This document shows, one piece after another, positions 16,917 through 25,031 of a stretch of DNA of 64,000 nt. The notes beneath the pieces are model-generated. The model saw only the letters and a list, made by a program, of their open reading frames with translations, ran no database searches and had not been told where the DNA came from. The position numbers and the translations under genes were made by a program. This stretch comes from CAYQEC01 sp964569015 (GTDB lineage: Bacteria; Actinomycetota; Acidimicrobiia; Spongiisociales; UBA5794). Position 1 is the first letter of the stretch; every line of letters begins with the position of its first letter. The DNA lies in contig CAZMSN010000005.1 in assembly GCA_964569015.1 (NCBI GenBank), positions 1-64,000 of the forward strand, written 5' to 3'.

Positions 16917-17178
16917 ACACTCGGCCGGACAATCACGACGTCGGACAGCGGTCAGCCGTCTCCTCGACCTACCCCTCGGTCAACGCTTCCAACCACGATC
17001 GTCCTCTTCGGTTCCGATGTTTGTTGTTTGGTGTCGAATATGTGTAGTCCTGATGCTACTCCACCCATCATGCGACCGGAACCGCAATAATCGCGCCCCG
17101 AGTGGCTGGACGGCCGCTCTTCGCGCACCGACGTTCGATGTGACACTTCTCCGGGGCCGGACATCACGAGAAGCGGCC
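16917..17178 (-). other. Intergenic region recA-rny, no recX found
   Basis: About 320 nt separate the recA stop from the rny start. No convincing coding frame is seen on either strand. A locally A+T-rich patch (17017-17050) with TACACAT and TAGCAT hexamers on the minus strand is a likely rny promoter region. recX, which follows recA in many actinobacteria, is not here. Confidence 0.5.
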
Positions 17179-18240
17179 TCAGGCCTCGCTCTCCTCTCCG
17201 TCGCTCTTCGCCCCTTCGTTCTGCAGTGCCTCATCGGGTAACTCCTCGTCCTCAGCGATCAGGCCTACCGCCCGATACACCCGATCCTGGAGCTGCACCA
17301 CCAGCTCCGGGTTGTCACGGAGGAAATCCTTGGCGTTCTCCCGACCTTGTCCGAGTTGGTCACCGTCGAAGGTGTACCACGCCCCGGCCTTGCGGACGAT
17401 GTTGTGCTCGACAGCCACATCGATCAGGCTGCCCTCCCGAGAGATGCCCTGGCCGAACATGATGTCGAACTCCGCCAGCCGGAACGGTGGAGCCACCTTG
17501 TTCTTCACGATCTTGGCCCGCACCCGATTGCCCACGTTCTCGGTGCCCTGCTTGATCGCCTCGATCCGGCGGATGTCAATCCGCACGCTGGCATAGAACT
17601 TCAGGGCCCGGCCGCCCGGCGTCGTCTCCGGCGAGCCGAACATCACGCCGACCTTCTCTCGCAACTGATTGATAAAGACCGCGGTCGTGTCCGAGCGGTT
17701 GATCGTGCCGGCCAGCTTGCGAAGCGCCTGCGACATGAGCCGCGCCTGGAGACCCACGTGGATGTCACCCATGTCTCCCTCGAGCTCGGCCCTCGGAACC
17801 AGGGCGGCCACCGAGTCGATCACGACCACGTCGAGCGCACCAGAGCGGATCAGCATGTCGGTGATCTCCAGCGCCTGCTCCCCGGTGTCGGGCTGCGAGA
17901 TCAACAGCTCGTCGACGTCGACGCCGAGCGCCTTGGCATAGACCGGGTCGAGGGCGTGCTCGGCGTCGATGAACGCCGCCACCCCGCCGTTGCGCTGCGC
18001 CTCGGCGATCACGTGGAGCGCCAGGGAGGTCTTGCCGCTGCTCTCGGGGCCGAAGATCTCCACGATCCGGCCCCGGGGGACGCCGCCGATGCCCAACGCC
18101 AGGTCGAGAGAGAGGGCGCCGGTCGGGATGGCCCGCACGTTCCTCACCCCGCTGTCGCTCAGCTTCATGATGGCGCCCTTGCCGAACTGCCGCTCGATCT
18201 GCGACATCGCCATCTCGAGGTTCTTGTCGTCCTGTCCCAC
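17179..18240 (-). CDS. recA: Recombinase RecA
   Basis: This 353-residue RecA is complete: Walker A GPESSGKT, the MAW-type segment, Walker B LDVVVIDSVAAL, L1/L2 loop regions (including FINQLREKVGVMFGSPETTPGG), and an acidic C-terminal tail. RecA forms filaments on single-stranded DNA for recombination and stimulates LexA cleavage. The GTG at 18240 is chosen because GGAAGGGAG sits upstream; a longer in-frame start at 18273 would place that site inside the gene. An SOS box lies about 100 nt upstream, so it should be LexA-regulated. No intein is present. Confidence 0.98.
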   Translation of the reverse strand: MGQDDKNLEMAMSQIERQFGKGAIMKLSDSGVRNVRAIPTGALSLDLALGIGGVPRGRIVEIFGPESSGKTSLALHVIAEAQRNGGVAAFIDAEHALDPVYAKALGVDVDELLISQPDTGEQALEITDMLIRSGALDVVVIDSVAALVPRAELEGDMGDIHVGLQARLMSQALRKLAGTINRSDTTAVFINQLREKVGVMFGSPETTPGGRALKFYASVRIDIRRIEAIKQGTENVGNRVRAKIVKNKVAPPFRLAEFDIMFGQGISREGSLIDVAVEHNIVRKAGAWYTFDGDQLGQGRENAKDFLRDNPELVVQLQDRVYRAVGLIAEDEELPDEALQNEGAKSDGEESEA

Positions 18241-18341
18241 TGCGGCTCCCTTCCAATGCTTTGTCGATGGCAAACGTAACGGATACCTGTGACAGAACTA
18301 CAGCCATGTAATCGTAGTGCCGAGTTCCCCCACACTCTAGG

Positions 18342-18355
18342 CGAACATGTGTTCG
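18342..18355. promoter_or_regulatory. LexA (SOS) box of recA
   Basis: CGAACATGTGTTCG is a consensus CGAAC-N4-GTTCG operator. On the minus strand it lies just upstream of hexamers TAGAGT (18334-18339) and TACGAT (18311-18316), candidate -10 elements of recA. Confidence 0.85.
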
Positions 18356-18386
18356 GAGTCGAGCACCCTCGCTGCCGGCTGCGGCC

Positions 18387-18935
18387 TCACAGCTCGACCC
18401 GGTCAATCACCTCGTATGTCGCCCCTCCCGGCTCCAGCCGGCTCCGGAACAGCGTGATCGCGTCGACCATCATGGCGACGTCGAATCTGGGAAACCGCTC
18501 CACCAGAGCGGTGACATCCTCCGGCGGCCGGATCCTGCTCAGCGTCAGATGGGAATGGAAGGGCCGGTCCTCAGGCGAGAAGCCCGCCGCGGCAACAGCC
18601 TGCTCGGCGGCGGCGGCGAGCAGGCTCAAGCCCTCGACACCGGCCGCCACCCCCAGCCACAGCACCGTGGCCCTCCGCTGCTTCGGGAACGCACCCAATC
18701 CGGCGAAACGGATCCGGAAGGGCTCTCCCAAGTCGCTCTCGTCGAGCCAGCGCAGGATCCCGTCGCGCTGCACGCCGGTCGTCCAGCCGAGGAAGCGCAA
18801 GGTGAGATGCCAGTTCTCCGGCGGCACCCGGCGACCTGGCAGCGCGGCTCCATCGAGGAAGCTCGCCAGTAACCGCCGCACCTCCTCGCCGAGAGCTACC
18901 GCCAGGAACATGCGCTCGCGGGACGGGTCGCTCAC
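18387..18935 (-). CDS. thpR: RNA 2',3'-cyclic phosphodiesterase (ThpR/LigT)
   Basis: This 182-residue protein belongs to the 2H phosphoesterase family with both HxTx-type motifs: WHLTLRFLG and HSHLTLSRIR. Family members hydrolyse 2',3'-cyclic phosphate ends of RNA. The GTG start overlaps the cinA stop (GTGA), so the two are translationally coupled; an ATG eight codons in is an alternative. The gene precedes recA, from which it is separated by about 145 nt containing the SOS box. Confidence 0.9.
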   Translation of the reverse strand: MSDPSRERMFLAVALGEEVRRLLASFLDGAALPGRRVPPENWHLTLRFLGWTTGVQRDGILRWLDESDLGEPFRIRFAGLGAFPKQRRATVLWLGVAAGVEGLSLLAAAAEQAVAAAGFSPEDRPFHSHLTLSRIRPPEDVTALVERFPRFDVAMMVDAITLFRSRLEPGGATYEVIDRVEL

Positions 18936-20224
18936 CGGCCGCTCGGTTCACGACGATCCCAATGGGTGTGGTCGGCGCTCCCCCACCACGCCCCGGCAAG
19001 GGCCAACCGCGCCAGGTGCAGCGCCGCCGTCGTCGTGTACGCCCGCACCCGCTCCCGATCACCCGGAACCTGCAGCGATCGCGCCCGCGTTCCCTCCGGC
19101 GTGTGCACCGCGACAACCATGCTGCCCACCGGCTGTTCCTGCGGATCGGGCCCCGCCGAGCCGGTGGTGGCGATCGCCACGTCGGCGCCCAGCAGGGCGG
19201 CCACTCCCTCCGCCATGGCACACGCCGTTGCCTCGCTGACGACGCCTTCCGTGTCGATGATCGCTCGCGGCACTCCCAGCACGCCGGTCTTGACATCCTC
19301 CTGATAGGCAACGATCGATCCCCGAAAGACCTTCGACGCGCCCGGCACCGAGGTGAGGCGGGCCGCCACCATCCCCGCGGTGGCCGATTCGGCCGTGGCG
19401 AGCTTCCAGCCATGCGCCTCCACGAGCTCGAGCACCACCCGCTCGATCGTGTCCTCGTCGATCCCGAACACCTGCGTCCCGAGACGGCGCCGCACCTCGG
19501 CCTCGACCGGAGCGATGAGCCCGAGCGCCTCCTCCTCGGTCGCCGCCTTGGCGGTGAGCCGTACCTTGATCTCGCCGGACGAGGCGAGGAATGCCACCGT
19601 CGGGTTGACCGAGGTCTCGTACAGGTCATCGAGGATCTCTGCGATGAGCGACTCCGACTCTCCCCAGGTCCGGATCAGTCGACTCACCACTACTGCCTCC
19701 CCACTGCCGCTCTCACGGCGCAGGAACGGCACGATGTCGTTGTCGAGCATCGGCAGCATCTCGGCCGGAACGCCGGGAACGGCGAACACCCACGCCCCCT
19801 CGATGCACATGCGCAGCCCGGGAGCCGTGCCCTTGGTGTTGGCGATCAGCTCGGCGCCCTCCGGATACTGGGCCTGGCGCAGATTCGACTCGGGCATCTC
19901 GCGACCGCGCTCCGCCCAGCGACGGCGCAGCGTATCGGCCTGCTCCTCACTGAAGTCCATCTCTGCCCCGGCGGCGGCACAGATCGCCTCTCGTGTCACA
20001 TCGTCCTGGGTCGGCCCGATGCCACCGGTGATGATCAAGGCGTCTGCTCGCCCGATTGCCAGGCGCACAGCTTCGGCGATGCGTTCCACGTTGTCGCCGA
20101 CGACCGCCTGGTGGTAGTGATCGAATCCCGCCTCGGCGAGGCGGGCCCCGATCGTGGCGGCGTTGGTGTTGACGATCTGGCCCAGCAACAACTCCGTACC
20201 GACCGCGAGCACTTCGACGATCAT
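18932..20224 (-). CDS. cinA: CinA family nicotinamide-nucleotide amidase / competence-damage protein
   Basis: This 430-residue protein has the N-terminal MoCF-like COG1058 domain (AVGTELLLGQIVNTN, ITGGIGPTQDD, FAVPGVPAEM) and the C-terminal CinA amidohydrolase domain (ATAESATAGMVAARLTSVPG ... TTGSAGPD). The family deamidates nicotinamide mononucleotide and/or cleaves ADP-ribose in NAD recycling; the link to competence is historical. The ATG overlaps the rimO stop (ATGA), and its own stop overlaps thpR. pgsA, which lies between rimO and cinA in many bacteria, is absent here. Confidence 0.93.
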   Translation of the reverse strand: MIVEVLAVGTELLLGQIVNTNAATIGARLAEAGFDHYHQAVVGDNVERIAEAVRLAIGRADALIITGGIGPTQDDVTREAICAAAGAEMDFSEEQADTLRRRWAERGREMPESNLRQAQYPEGAELIANTKGTAPGLRMCIEGAWVFAVPGVPAEMLPMLDNDIVPFLRRESGSGEAVVVSRLIRTWGESESLIAEILDDLYETSVNPTVAFLASSGEIKVRLTAKAATEEEALGLIAPVEAEVRRRLGTQVFGIDEDTIERVVLELVEAHGWKLATAESATAGMVAARLTSVPGASKVFRGSIVAYQEDVKTGVLGVPRAIIDTEGVVSEATACAMAEGVAALLGADVAIATTGSAGPDPQEQPVGSMVVAVHTPEGTRARSLQVPGDRERVRAYTTTAALHLARLALAGAWWGSADHTHWDRREPSGR

Positions 20225-21579
20225 CTCGCCCCCGCTCGCTTGGCGGCTGCCTCCCTGGAGGCCGTCACCTTGCCGGCGAGATCCAACCCGTAGCAGCCCG
20301 TGATCTCTGCCTCGAGCCACTCCCCCGGCCGTCCCTCGTCCAGCAGGATCACCCCATCGATCTCCGGTGCCTCCCGATACGAGCGGCCCACTGCCTGGCC
20401 CTCCTCGACCTGGTCGACCAACACCTCGAGCACCCGACCCACCTGCGCCGCGTTGCGGGAGGAGGTCACGTCGTCCTGGATCTCCTGGAGGTAGCGGAGC
20501 CGCTCCGCCTTCACCTCCTGAGGGAGTTGCCTCTCGAAGCCCGCCGCCGGCGTCCCCTCCTCCGGTGAGAACGGAAACAGACCGACCCAATCGAGCAGGG
20601 CCTCCCTGAGGAACTCCCCGAGGCTCTCCACGTCTTCGTCACATTCGCCGGGGAAACCCACGATGAAGCTCGACCGCAACGCCGCCTCGGGCGCCTCGCG
20701 ACGGATCCGGGCGATCAGATCGAGATGGCTCTCACCACTCCCGGGCCGTTTCATTGCCCGCAACAAGCGCTCCGATGAGTGCTGAAGCGAAATGTCGAAG
20801 TAGTCCGCCACCACCGGGCTCGCCGCCATCGTGGAGATGAGGGCGGGCCGCACCTCGCGCGGGTACAGGTAGTAGAGGCGGAGTCGCCGCAGACCCTCCA
20901 CGTCGGACACCGACTCCACCAGTTCCCTCAGCCCGCCGGACACGCCGATGTCACGCCCGTAGCCGGCCAAGTCCTGGGCGACGAGCACGATCTCCCCGAC
21001 GCCTGCCGCGACGAGATCCACGATCTCTTCCCGGATGTTGGCGGGCGGTCGAGACCGCTGCCTGCCGCGGAACTGGGGGATGGCACAGAAGGTGCACGAC
21101 CTGTCGCATCCCTCCGCCACCTTGACATAGGCGTACGGCATCGTCGGGGTGGGACGCCGCACCTGATACAGGATGTCCATGTGCGATCGGGGAATGGAGC
21201 AGACCCGCCGTGGCATCCACTGTGTGAGAGCGTCCAGCCGATCCACCAGCTCGGAGTAGCGGTCGAGGCCGATGACGGCGTCGGCCTCCGGCAACGCTTC
21301 CTCGAGCTCCCGCTCGTAGCGCTGTGCCATGCATCCGATCACAACCAGCTTGGCACCGTCCTTGCGGGCGGCCGACAACGCCAGGATCGTGTCGATCGAT
21401 TCCCGGCGGGCCGACTCGATGAAGGCGCATGTGTTCACCATCACCACGTCGGCGCGCTCGGGCGCCACCGCCCGCCGATAGCCGGCATCGTCGAGCATGC
21501 CCGTCACCTTGGCGGAATCGACCTCGTTCTTGGAACAGCCCAGCGTCGTCAGCCAGACAGAGGGAACGGTGCAGGACAT
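20221..21579 (-). CDS. rimO: Ribosomal protein S12 methylthiotransferase
   Basis: RimO adds a methylthio group to the conserved aspartate of ribosomal protein S12. The 452-residue product has the N-terminal LGCSKNEVDSAKV domain, NTCAFIESARRES, the radical-SAM CDRSCTFCAIPQFRG, and a C-terminal TRAM domain. CSKN instead of the MiaB-type CQMN separates it from MiaB. The ATG at 21579 has a TAGACT hexamer 6 nt upstream, so transcription is probably leaderless. It heads the rimO-cinA-thpR unit with 4-nt overlaps throughout. Confidence 0.95.
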   Translation of the reverse strand: MSCTVPSVWLTTLGCSKNEVDSAKVTGMLDDAGYRRAVAPERADVVMVNTCAFIESARRESIDTILALSAARKDGAKLVVIGCMAQRYERELEEALPEADAVIGLDRYSELVDRLDALTQWMPRRVCSIPRSHMDILYQVRRPTPTMPYAYVKVAEGCDRSCTFCAIPQFRGRQRSRPPANIREEIVDLVAAGVGEIVLVAQDLAGYGRDIGVSGGLRELVESVSDVEGLRRLRLYYLYPREVRPALISTMAASPVVADYFDISLQHSSERLLRAMKRPGSGESHLDLIARIRREAPEAALRSSFIVGFPGECDEDVESLGEFLREALLDWVGLFPFSPEEGTPAAGFERQLPQEVKAERLRYLQEIQDDVTSSRNAAQVGRVLEVLVDQVEEGQAVGRSYREAPEIDGVILLDEGRPGEWLEAEITGCYGLDLAGKVTASREAAAKRAGAR

Positions 21580-21585
21580 GCGCCG

Positions 21586-21591
21586 AGTCTA
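21586..21591 (-). promoter_or_regulatory. Leaderless -10 (TAGACT) of rimO
   Basis: TAGACT on the minus strand is 6 nt from the rimO ATG. Confidence 0.6.
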
Positions 21592-21638
21592 CGGGTGTCG
21601 TGCCATCGCCACCGGCAACCCGGCCCGACGAGGCTCGA

Positions 21639-22163
21639 TCAACCGAACCCGCGGTACTCGCCTCGGAAGTAGAGGAGCGGGTCCTCGACATCGCCGAGCT
21701 CGAGCTTGTCGATGACGCCCTCCGCAACGAGGAAATAGGTCTCCTCGTCGCCGCCCTCGAAGGTGCAGTAGGCGCGGGTGGCAACGTCACTCAACACCGG
21801 ACCCCAGTCGCTGTCCTCCACTTCGAGGCCGGCGAACCGGCCCCCCGGGCTGGGACGCAGACCGGCGAAGATGTCGGCGATGTCATGGTGCCGATCCTCG
21901 AGCACGTGCACCACGAGCTTCCCGCTCTCCTCGAGCACGTAGTAGAGGTCGGTCGTCGTCCCGACGAGGAAGTACACCCGGGAAGGCTCACCCTCGGCGA
22001 CCACGATGGACGACACGGTCAGCCCCGTCCGGTGATCGCCGGTGCCGGCGGTGACGACAGTCACCGGAGACGCCAGACGCCCCCGGAAGCGGCGCGCCGG
22101 ATCCCGCTGATCCGTCGGCGTCTCGAACGGGTTCTCGTCGTGGATGCCGCCCTGATTCGTCAT
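21639..22163 (-). CDS. Flavin reductase-like FMN-binding protein
   Basis: This 174-residue protein matches the flavin reductase-like (DIM6/NTAB, HpaC-type) split-barrel family: RRFRGRLASPVTVVTAG, GLTVSSIVVAEGEPSRVYFLV, and the FAGLEVEDSDWGPVLSD core. Members bind FMN and often reduce it with NAD(P)H for a partner monooxygenase; no partner is nearby, so the substrate is unknown. The start is taken as the ATG at 22163 with AAAGG upstream; a GTG six nt earlier is also in frame. A TAGACT -10 lies about 25 nt upstream, giving it a normal leader. Confidence 0.75.
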   Translation of the reverse strand: MTNQGGIHDENPFETPTDQRDPARRFRGRLASPVTVVTAGTGDHRTGLTVSSIVVAEGEPSRVYFLVGTTTDLYYVLEESGKLVVHVLEDRHHDIADIFAGLRPSPGGRFAGLEVEDSDWGPVLSDVATRAYCTFEGGDEETYFLVAEGVIDKLELGDVEDPLLYFRGEYRGFG

Positions 22164-22192
22164 CTGCACCTTTCGTCCTCGGCGTTCCGAGT

Positions 22193-23128
22193 CTACGGGG
22201 TGCGCTCGGAAGCGTCCACGCGATCGCCGCCGGACGGCGGCCGCTCACCGATCAGCGGCACCCGGGACGATTGCCTGCGGCGGAATCGCAGACGCTCGGT
22301 GTACCCGGCATCGGACGCTGCCGCTACCAGCACGTCCCGGCCGAGCGCACAATCCTGAGCATTGTGGGCGTCGCTCGCCAGGGTGATGGGAACGCCGGCC
22401 TCGGCGAACATGCGCAGGAAGGTCGGCTCGGGATAGATCTCGTGGACTTGATATCGAAGGCCGGCACTCGATACCTCCACTGCCGTGCCGCTGCTAGCTG
22501 CCGCCTCCACCACGGGTCGGTAGAGGTCAATGGGAACCTCGGGAAGGCGGTAGCCGAACTTCTTGACGACATCGGCGTGAGCGAGCACGTCCACCTGTCC
22601 CGAAGCGGCGAGCTGAGCCTCGAGCGCGAAGTAGTCCTCGTAGGCCTTGCGGATGCCGCGGCGCCGGAACTCGAAAGCGGCACCGGAGTGGTCGATCGCC
22701 CACCCGCCGATCCAGTGCACCGATCCGACGAGGAAATCCCACGGGTACGGGGCGAGCAGCTCGGCCACGGCGTCGATGGTCTCGGGAAAGAAGTCCACCT
22801 CCAGCCCGAGGAGCACCGGGAGGCCCCGATCTCGGGCCGCCACCACCGCCTCGACGTAGCCTTCCAGAGACAGGGCCAGATCCTCGGCTACGAACGCCGC
22901 CGTCTGCTCGGCGAGATCGACCCGCGGCTCAGAGTCCCAGAAACGACCGAGCACCGGAGCCGCTTCGACACAACGGTAGAGGTGCTCGGTGAAGCCGACC
23001 TCCTCGGCGCCACGCGCCGCCGCCTGCTCCACGTACGCCTCGATGTGACCCGGCGGATACTCCCCGGGAGGTGGCCCGACGCCCTGGTAGGGACCGTGCG
23101 GGTGGAGGTGGACGTGGTAGTCACCCAT
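22193..23128 (-). CDS. PHP-domain phosphatase (HisK-type histidinol-phosphatase family)
   Basis: This 311-residue PHP protein begins with the metal-binding DYHVHLH, followed by GFTEH, LGLEVDFFPE, VGSVHWIGGW, DVLAHADVVKKFG, EVSSAGLR and LASDAHN. These are the metal-ligand blocks of histidinol-phosphatase (HisK) proteins. It likely removes phosphate from a small metabolite such as histidinol phosphate; no his genes are near. The ATG at 23128 gives the family-typical start and has TACGCT 8 nt upstream, so a longer frame to 23350 is rejected. The C-terminal 25 residues after the barrel are Arg/Pro-rich and look disordered. Confidence 0.8.
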   Translation of the reverse strand: MGDYHVHLHPHGPYQGVGPPPGEYPPGHIEAYVEQAAARGAEEVGFTEHLYRCVEAAPVLGRFWDSEPRVDLAEQTAAFVAEDLALSLEGYVEAVVAARDRGLPVLLGLEVDFFPETIDAVAELLAPYPWDFLVGSVHWIGGWAIDHSGAAFEFRRRGIRKAYEDYFALEAQLAASGQVDVLAHADVVKKFGYRLPEVPIDLYRPVVEAAASSGTAVEVSSAGLRYQVHEIYPEPTFLRMFAEAGVPITLASDAHNAQDCALGRDVLVAAASDAGYTERLRFRRRQSSRVPLIGERPPSGGDRVDASERTP

Positions 23129-23136
23129 TGGCCCCG

Positions 23137-23142
23137 AGCGTA
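23137..23142 (-). promoter_or_regulatory. Leaderless -10 (TACGCT) of the PHP gene
   Basis: TACGCT on the minus strand is 8 nt from the ATG at 23128; it lies between the PHP gene and the pabBC stop. Confidence 0.5.
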
Positions 23143-23160
23143 GCCGTGCCCCGGCTCGGG

Positions 23161-24975
23161 TCAGTCGACCGTCTCGTCGACCTGCAGCATCGCCGGCCGC
23201 CACCCGCGCACCGAGTTCAGCACCGCCACCCCTTCTGCCGCCGCGAGATCCGAGACGTGAATCACCCTCTCCTCCAGCTCTCCGGCGTCGAGTAGCCTGC
23301 CCCGGTAGACGCCGCCCAGGCACCCGGAATCGAGCGGGGGTGTGTACCACCGGCCTCCCAGCAGCACCGCGATGTTGCCGATGGTGGTCTCAGTGACCTC
23401 GCCACGTTCGTTCTGGAGCACCACGTCGTCCGCCGTCGGATGGCGCTTGATCCGCTCCTCATACACCTTGCGCTGGGTCGTCTTGTGGAAGACGAAGACG
23501 TTGCACGACGAGATCGGCCCGGGATCCACTGCCACCGCGACGCCCTCCCCTCCGCCACCGGGGCCGTCGTACCATGGCGGCGCCACCTCCTCCGACTCGG
23601 CCCGGCACACGCCGTCACGGTCGAGCACCAACCGCACCCGCCGGGCGTCCACCGACCCCTCGACCGCCTCGTGAACCGCGGCCGCCACCGCCGCCCGCTC
23701 GTAGGGAAACCCGAAGTAGTGGGCCGATCCGGCGAGCCGCTCGAGGTGATCCTCGAGAAACCGGAAGCCGCGCCCCGGATCCCAGCGCAAGGTCTCTATC
23801 AAAGAGAACTCGGGTCGGCGCTCGACGAGGAGCTGCGCCTTGAGACGTGCCTCCTCGTATTCGCCGGCCGAATCGGAATCCCAAGTGATGCCCCCACCCA
23901 CGCCGTATTCCGCCAGGCCCTCGCGCTCGTCGATCACGACCGTGCGGATGCCGACGCTGAACTCGGCATCGGGGCCCGCCGCGCCCGGAGGGGCAACGTA
24001 TCCGACCGCCCCGCAGTACGCGCCGCGGGGAGATCTCTCCAGCTCGGCGATGAGCTGCATCGTCCGTGTCTTGGGAGCTCCGGTAATCGATCCCGAAGGG
24101 AAGAGGGCTCGGAACACGTCCGAGAGCGACGTGTTGGGCCGCATGATCGCGGAGACCTCCGACGTCAGCTGCCACACGGTCTCGAAACGCTCCAGCTCGA
24201 GAAGTGCATCGACCTCGACCGAGCCGAACTCGGCGATGCGCCCCAGGTCATTGCGCAGCAGGTCGACGATCATCAGGTTCTCCGCCCGGTCCTTCTCCGA
24301 AGCGCACAGCTCCTCGCCGAGCGCCTCGTCTTCCTCGGGCCAGCGACCGCGACGAGTGGTCCCTTTCATCGGGCGGACCTCGATGCGGGACCCGTCGATT
24401 CTGAAGAACTCCTCCGGGGAGGCGCTGACCACTCGATAGCGGCCGACATCGATGTAGGCAGCGTGGGCACCGCGTTGGGCGAGCACGAGGTCGCGATACA
24501 GCTCCTTGGCATCACCGGAGAAGGCGGCACGCAACCGCAAGGTGTGATTGACCTGGTAGGTGTCACCCGCCGCGATGGCCGCCCTGATCTCCTCCACACC
24601 GCGCTCGTACTCGACACGGTCGATCTCGGGGGTCCATGCCGAGACGCTGTACGGAGCGGGATGCACCGACCGGGGCTCCAGCGGCTCGCACTCCTCTCGC
24701 CGCACGAACAGACCGAAGTACACCAGGGGCATCTGCCGCAGCGGGTCGTGGATTCCGGGAATCCGCACCATCAGGGCCGGATCGAATGCAGGCGCGGCTT
24801 CGTAGGCAACGTACCCCGCGGCCCACAGCCCGGACCGGGTGGCCTGCTCGAGCTCGTCGAGGGCCGGAACGACCTCGTCGAGTGTCCGGGCAACCACCGC
24901 ACCACGACGGCCGCGAAGGCAAAACGACCTCTCACCCCCCGGCGTCAGGTCGTCGAATCGGGCGCGCGGCGTCAT
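23161..24975 (-). CDS. pabB: Fused aminodeoxychorismate synthase I / aminodeoxychorismate lyase (PabB-PabC)
   Basis: Residues 1 to about 385 are a chorismate-binding PabB domain with PMKGTTRRGRW (the lysine marks ADC synthase rather than anthranilate synthase), NLMIVDLLRNDLGR and GSITGAPKTRTM. From about 395 the protein continues into a class-IV PLP aminotransferase-like domain (LIETLRWDPGRGFRFLEDHLERL, FHKTTQRKVYEE, NERGEVTETTIGNIAV), the PabC lyase. Together they convert chorismate to 4-aminobenzoate for folate, with ammonia from a PabA subunit not in this window. Such fusions are known. The ATG at 24975 has a TATGGT hexamer 6 nt upstream. Confidence 0.93.
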   Translation of the reverse strand: MTPRARFDDLTPGGERSFCLRGRRGAVVARTLDEVVPALDELEQATRSGLWAAGYVAYEAAPAFDPALMVRIPGIHDPLRQMPLVYFGLFVRREECEPLEPRSVHPAPYSVSAWTPEIDRVEYERGVEEIRAAIAAGDTYQVNHTLRLRAAFSGDAKELYRDLVLAQRGAHAAYIDVGRYRVVSASPEEFFRIDGSRIEVRPMKGTTRRGRWPEEDEALGEELCASEKDRAENLMIVDLLRNDLGRIAEFGSVEVDALLELERFETVWQLTSEVSAIMRPNTSLSDVFRALFPSGSITGAPKTRTMQLIAELERSPRGAYCGAVGYVAPPGAAGPDAEFSVGIRTVVIDEREGLAEYGVGGGITWDSDSAGEYEEARLKAQLLVERRPEFSLIETLRWDPGRGFRFLEDHLERLAGSAHYFGFPYERAAVAAAVHEAVEGSVDARRVRLVLDRDGVCRAESEEVAPPWYDGPGGGGEGVAVAVDPGPISSCNVFVFHKTTQRKVYEERIKRHPTADDVVLQNERGEVTETTIGNIAVLLGGRWYTPPLDSGCLGGVYRGRLLDAGELEERVIHVSDLAAAEGVAVLNSVRGWRPAMLQVDETVD

Positions 24976-24981
24976 CGCTCA

Positions 24982-24987
24982 ACCATA
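24982..24987 (-). promoter_or_regulatory. Leaderless -10 (TATGGT) of pabB-pabC
   Basis: TATGGT on the minus strand is 6 nt from the ATG. Confidence 0.55.
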
Positions 24988-25031
24988 CCGATGTGATGCC
25001 AGGGTGCGGCCCGGGAGGCGCCTTTCCGGCC

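Noticed and set aside
17020..17050. Degenerate LexA box (CGAATATGTGTAG) upstream of rny
   Set aside because: Only the left half matches; the right half lacks GTTCG, so it is not called as an SOS site.
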